Shown: piece after piece, positions 63,071-64,000 of the stretch | Numbering within the stretch: the first letter of the stretch is position 1 | Layout: each line of letters begins with the position of its first letter | NCBI GenBank assembly: GCA_050173345.1 | Contig: JBFXKW010000003.1 | Coordinates: 62,001 to 126,000, forward strand | Direction of reading: 5' to 3' | DNA length: 64,000 bases | Source: SHWC01 sp050173345 | GTDB lineage: Bacteria > Pseudomonadota > Alphaproteobacteria > UBA828 | Position numbers and translations under genes: made by a program | Notes under the pieces: generated by a model | Told to the model about the DNA's origin: nothing | Database searches by the model: none | What the model saw: the letters and a program-made list of their open reading frames with translations, nothing else

Positions 63071-63987
63071 ATGCAGGCCACCGTCATCGTCTTTCCCGGT
63101 TCGAACTGCGACCGCGACATCATGGTCGCGCTCGAAGCGGTCATGGGCCGAAGGCCGCACATGGTCTGGCACGGCGACAGCGCGCTGCCCAAGGTCGATC
63201 TCATCGTGCTGCCGGGCGGCTTCTCCTATGGCGACTATTTGCGTGCCGGCGCCATGGCGGCGCACTCCCACATCATGCGCGCGGTGGTCGCGGAAGCCGC
63301 GCGCGGCGTGCCGGTGCTCGCCATCTNNNNNNNNNNNNNNNNNNNNNNNNNNNNNNNNNNNNNNNNNNNNNNNNNNNNNNNNNNNNNNNNNNNNNNNNNN
63401 NNNNNNNNNNNNNNNNNNNNNNNNNNCTCATCGTGCTGCCGGGCGGCTTCTCCTATGGCGACTATTTGCGTGCCGGCGCCATGGCGGCGCACTCCCACAT
63501 CATGCGCGCGGTGGTCGCGGAAGCCGCGCGCGGCGTGCCGGTGCTCGCCATCTGCAACGGCTTCCAGGTCGCGGCCGAGGCGGGGCTGCTGCCTGGCGTG
63601 CTGATGCCGAACGCCTCGCTCAAGTTCGTCTGCAAGGACGTCCATCTGCGTGTCGAGAACGATGCCTCGCCGTTCACCCGCGCCTTCCGCAAGGGCCAGG
63701 TGCTGCGCATGCCGATCGCGCACCGCGACGGCAACTATTTCGCCGACGAAGCGACGCTCGATGCGCTCGAAGCCAACGGCCAGGTCGCCTTCCGCTACGT
63801 CACGGCGGAAGGCGCGGTCACCGATGACGCCAACCCGAACGGCTCGGCGCGCAACATCGCAGGCGTCTTCAACGAGCGGCGCACCGTCTGCGGCCTGATG
63901 CCCCATCCCGAACGGCTCGCCGACACCATGCTCGGCGGCACCGACGGCAAGGCCATGCTCGAAGGCCTGATCCACGAGCTGGCGTGA
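63071..63987 (+). CDS. purQ: FGAM synthase glutaminase subunit PurQ, broken by an assembly gap
   Basis: PurQ supplies ammonia from glutamine. The N-terminal part (VIVFPGSNCDRDIMVALEAV; VLPGGFSYGDYLRAG) runs into 100 N at 63327-63426, and the part after the gap repeats 127 bases before going on with the catalytic cysteine (LAICNGFQV) and the His-Glu pair (MPHPERLAD). Removing 227 bp (one 127-bp copy and the N run) restores a single frame of 690 bp, 229 residues, which is the normal PurQ length. The apparent frameshift is therefore an assembly artefact. Confidence 0.93.
63200..63553. other. False scaffold gap with identical 127-bp flanks
   Basis: Bases 63200-63326 are repeated at 63427-63553 on the far side of exactly 100 N. 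An overlap of 127 bases equals the largest k-mer commonly used by de Bruijn assemblers. The two contigs should be merged, not spaced. Confidence 0.95.
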
Positions 63988-64000
63988 CGCCCGGAACCAC

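Noticed and set aside
63200..63553. A 127-bp direct duplication inside purQ
   Set aside because: The exact 100-N spacer and the k-mer-sized overlap show a scaffolding artefact, not biology.

Overview
The window is a high-G+C stretch (about two thirds G+C by eye) of an alphaproteobacterial chromosome. The evidence for this is the pairing of CtrA with ChpT, an FlbD-type flagellar regulator, a MucR/Ros regulator, the F1-ATPase zeta inhibitor (DUF1476), split PurS/PurQ, and an ada gene followed by a COG3826-type oxygenase. Gene order and style look like Rhodospirillales or a neighbouring order, but I cannot place it more finely. A 100-N gap with identical 127-bp flanks near the right end shows that this is a scaffolded draft assembly, possibly a metagenome bin.

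Layout. 1-7.5 kb: flagellar genes (fliN end, flbD, flhA, a FliK-like gene; fliJ-fliI on the other strand) and divergent ctrA. 7.6-10 kb: an AraC regulator, a lone sugar-ABC permease and a DinB-like protein. 10-16.5 kb: a minus-strand run of chpT, cheA (CheA-REC hybrid), cheW, cheY, cheB and cheR, followed by a DUF3553 gene. 16.8-21.5 kb: a LysR regulator, mobA, an orphan Tat-exported solute-binding protein and moaA. 21.7-26.2 kb: NAD kinase, an AstE/AspA-like hydrolase, an AbrB-family membrane protein, TetR and MucR. 26.3-28.4 kb: a molybdopterin oxidoreductase.

28.4-34.3 kb: a complete sugar/polyol-type ABC importer with two different ATPases. Their sequence defects all fall on the same one of the two composite ATP sites. 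34.6-37.1 kb: a 2OG-Fe(II) oxygenase, then ada with a recognisable Ada box and a second oxygenase. 37.2-38.1 kb: an AT-rich gene of unknown function, the clearest sign of transfer in the window. 38.1-48.9 kb: mostly housekeeping genes (glycolipid-binding protein, HerA-like ATPase, methyltransferase, MltF-like transglycosylase, tRNA-Leu, CinA-like, Map, RadC, PhoH-like with a structured leader, Sel1-repeat protein).

49-57.1 kb: an amide/imide degradation block: both N,N-dimethylformamidase subunits, a MazEF-type toxin-antitoxin pair, hydantoinase A and B, and an Asp/Glu/hydantoin racemase. 57.2-64 kb: purine genes purB, purC, purS and purQ, interrupted by an SDR, a split TPP-dependent decarboxylase, DUF1476 and an NRDE protein.

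At least two families of inverted, BIME-like REP elements are scattered between genes. The strongest signals for follow-up are the asymmetric ABC ATPase pair, the ctrA promoter (CtrA box plus an inverted repeat bracketing the -10), the AT-rich orphan gene, the DMFase/hydantoinase block, and the structured leader with an intrinsic terminator before the PhoH-like gene. I saw no CRISPR array, prophage or insertion sequence.
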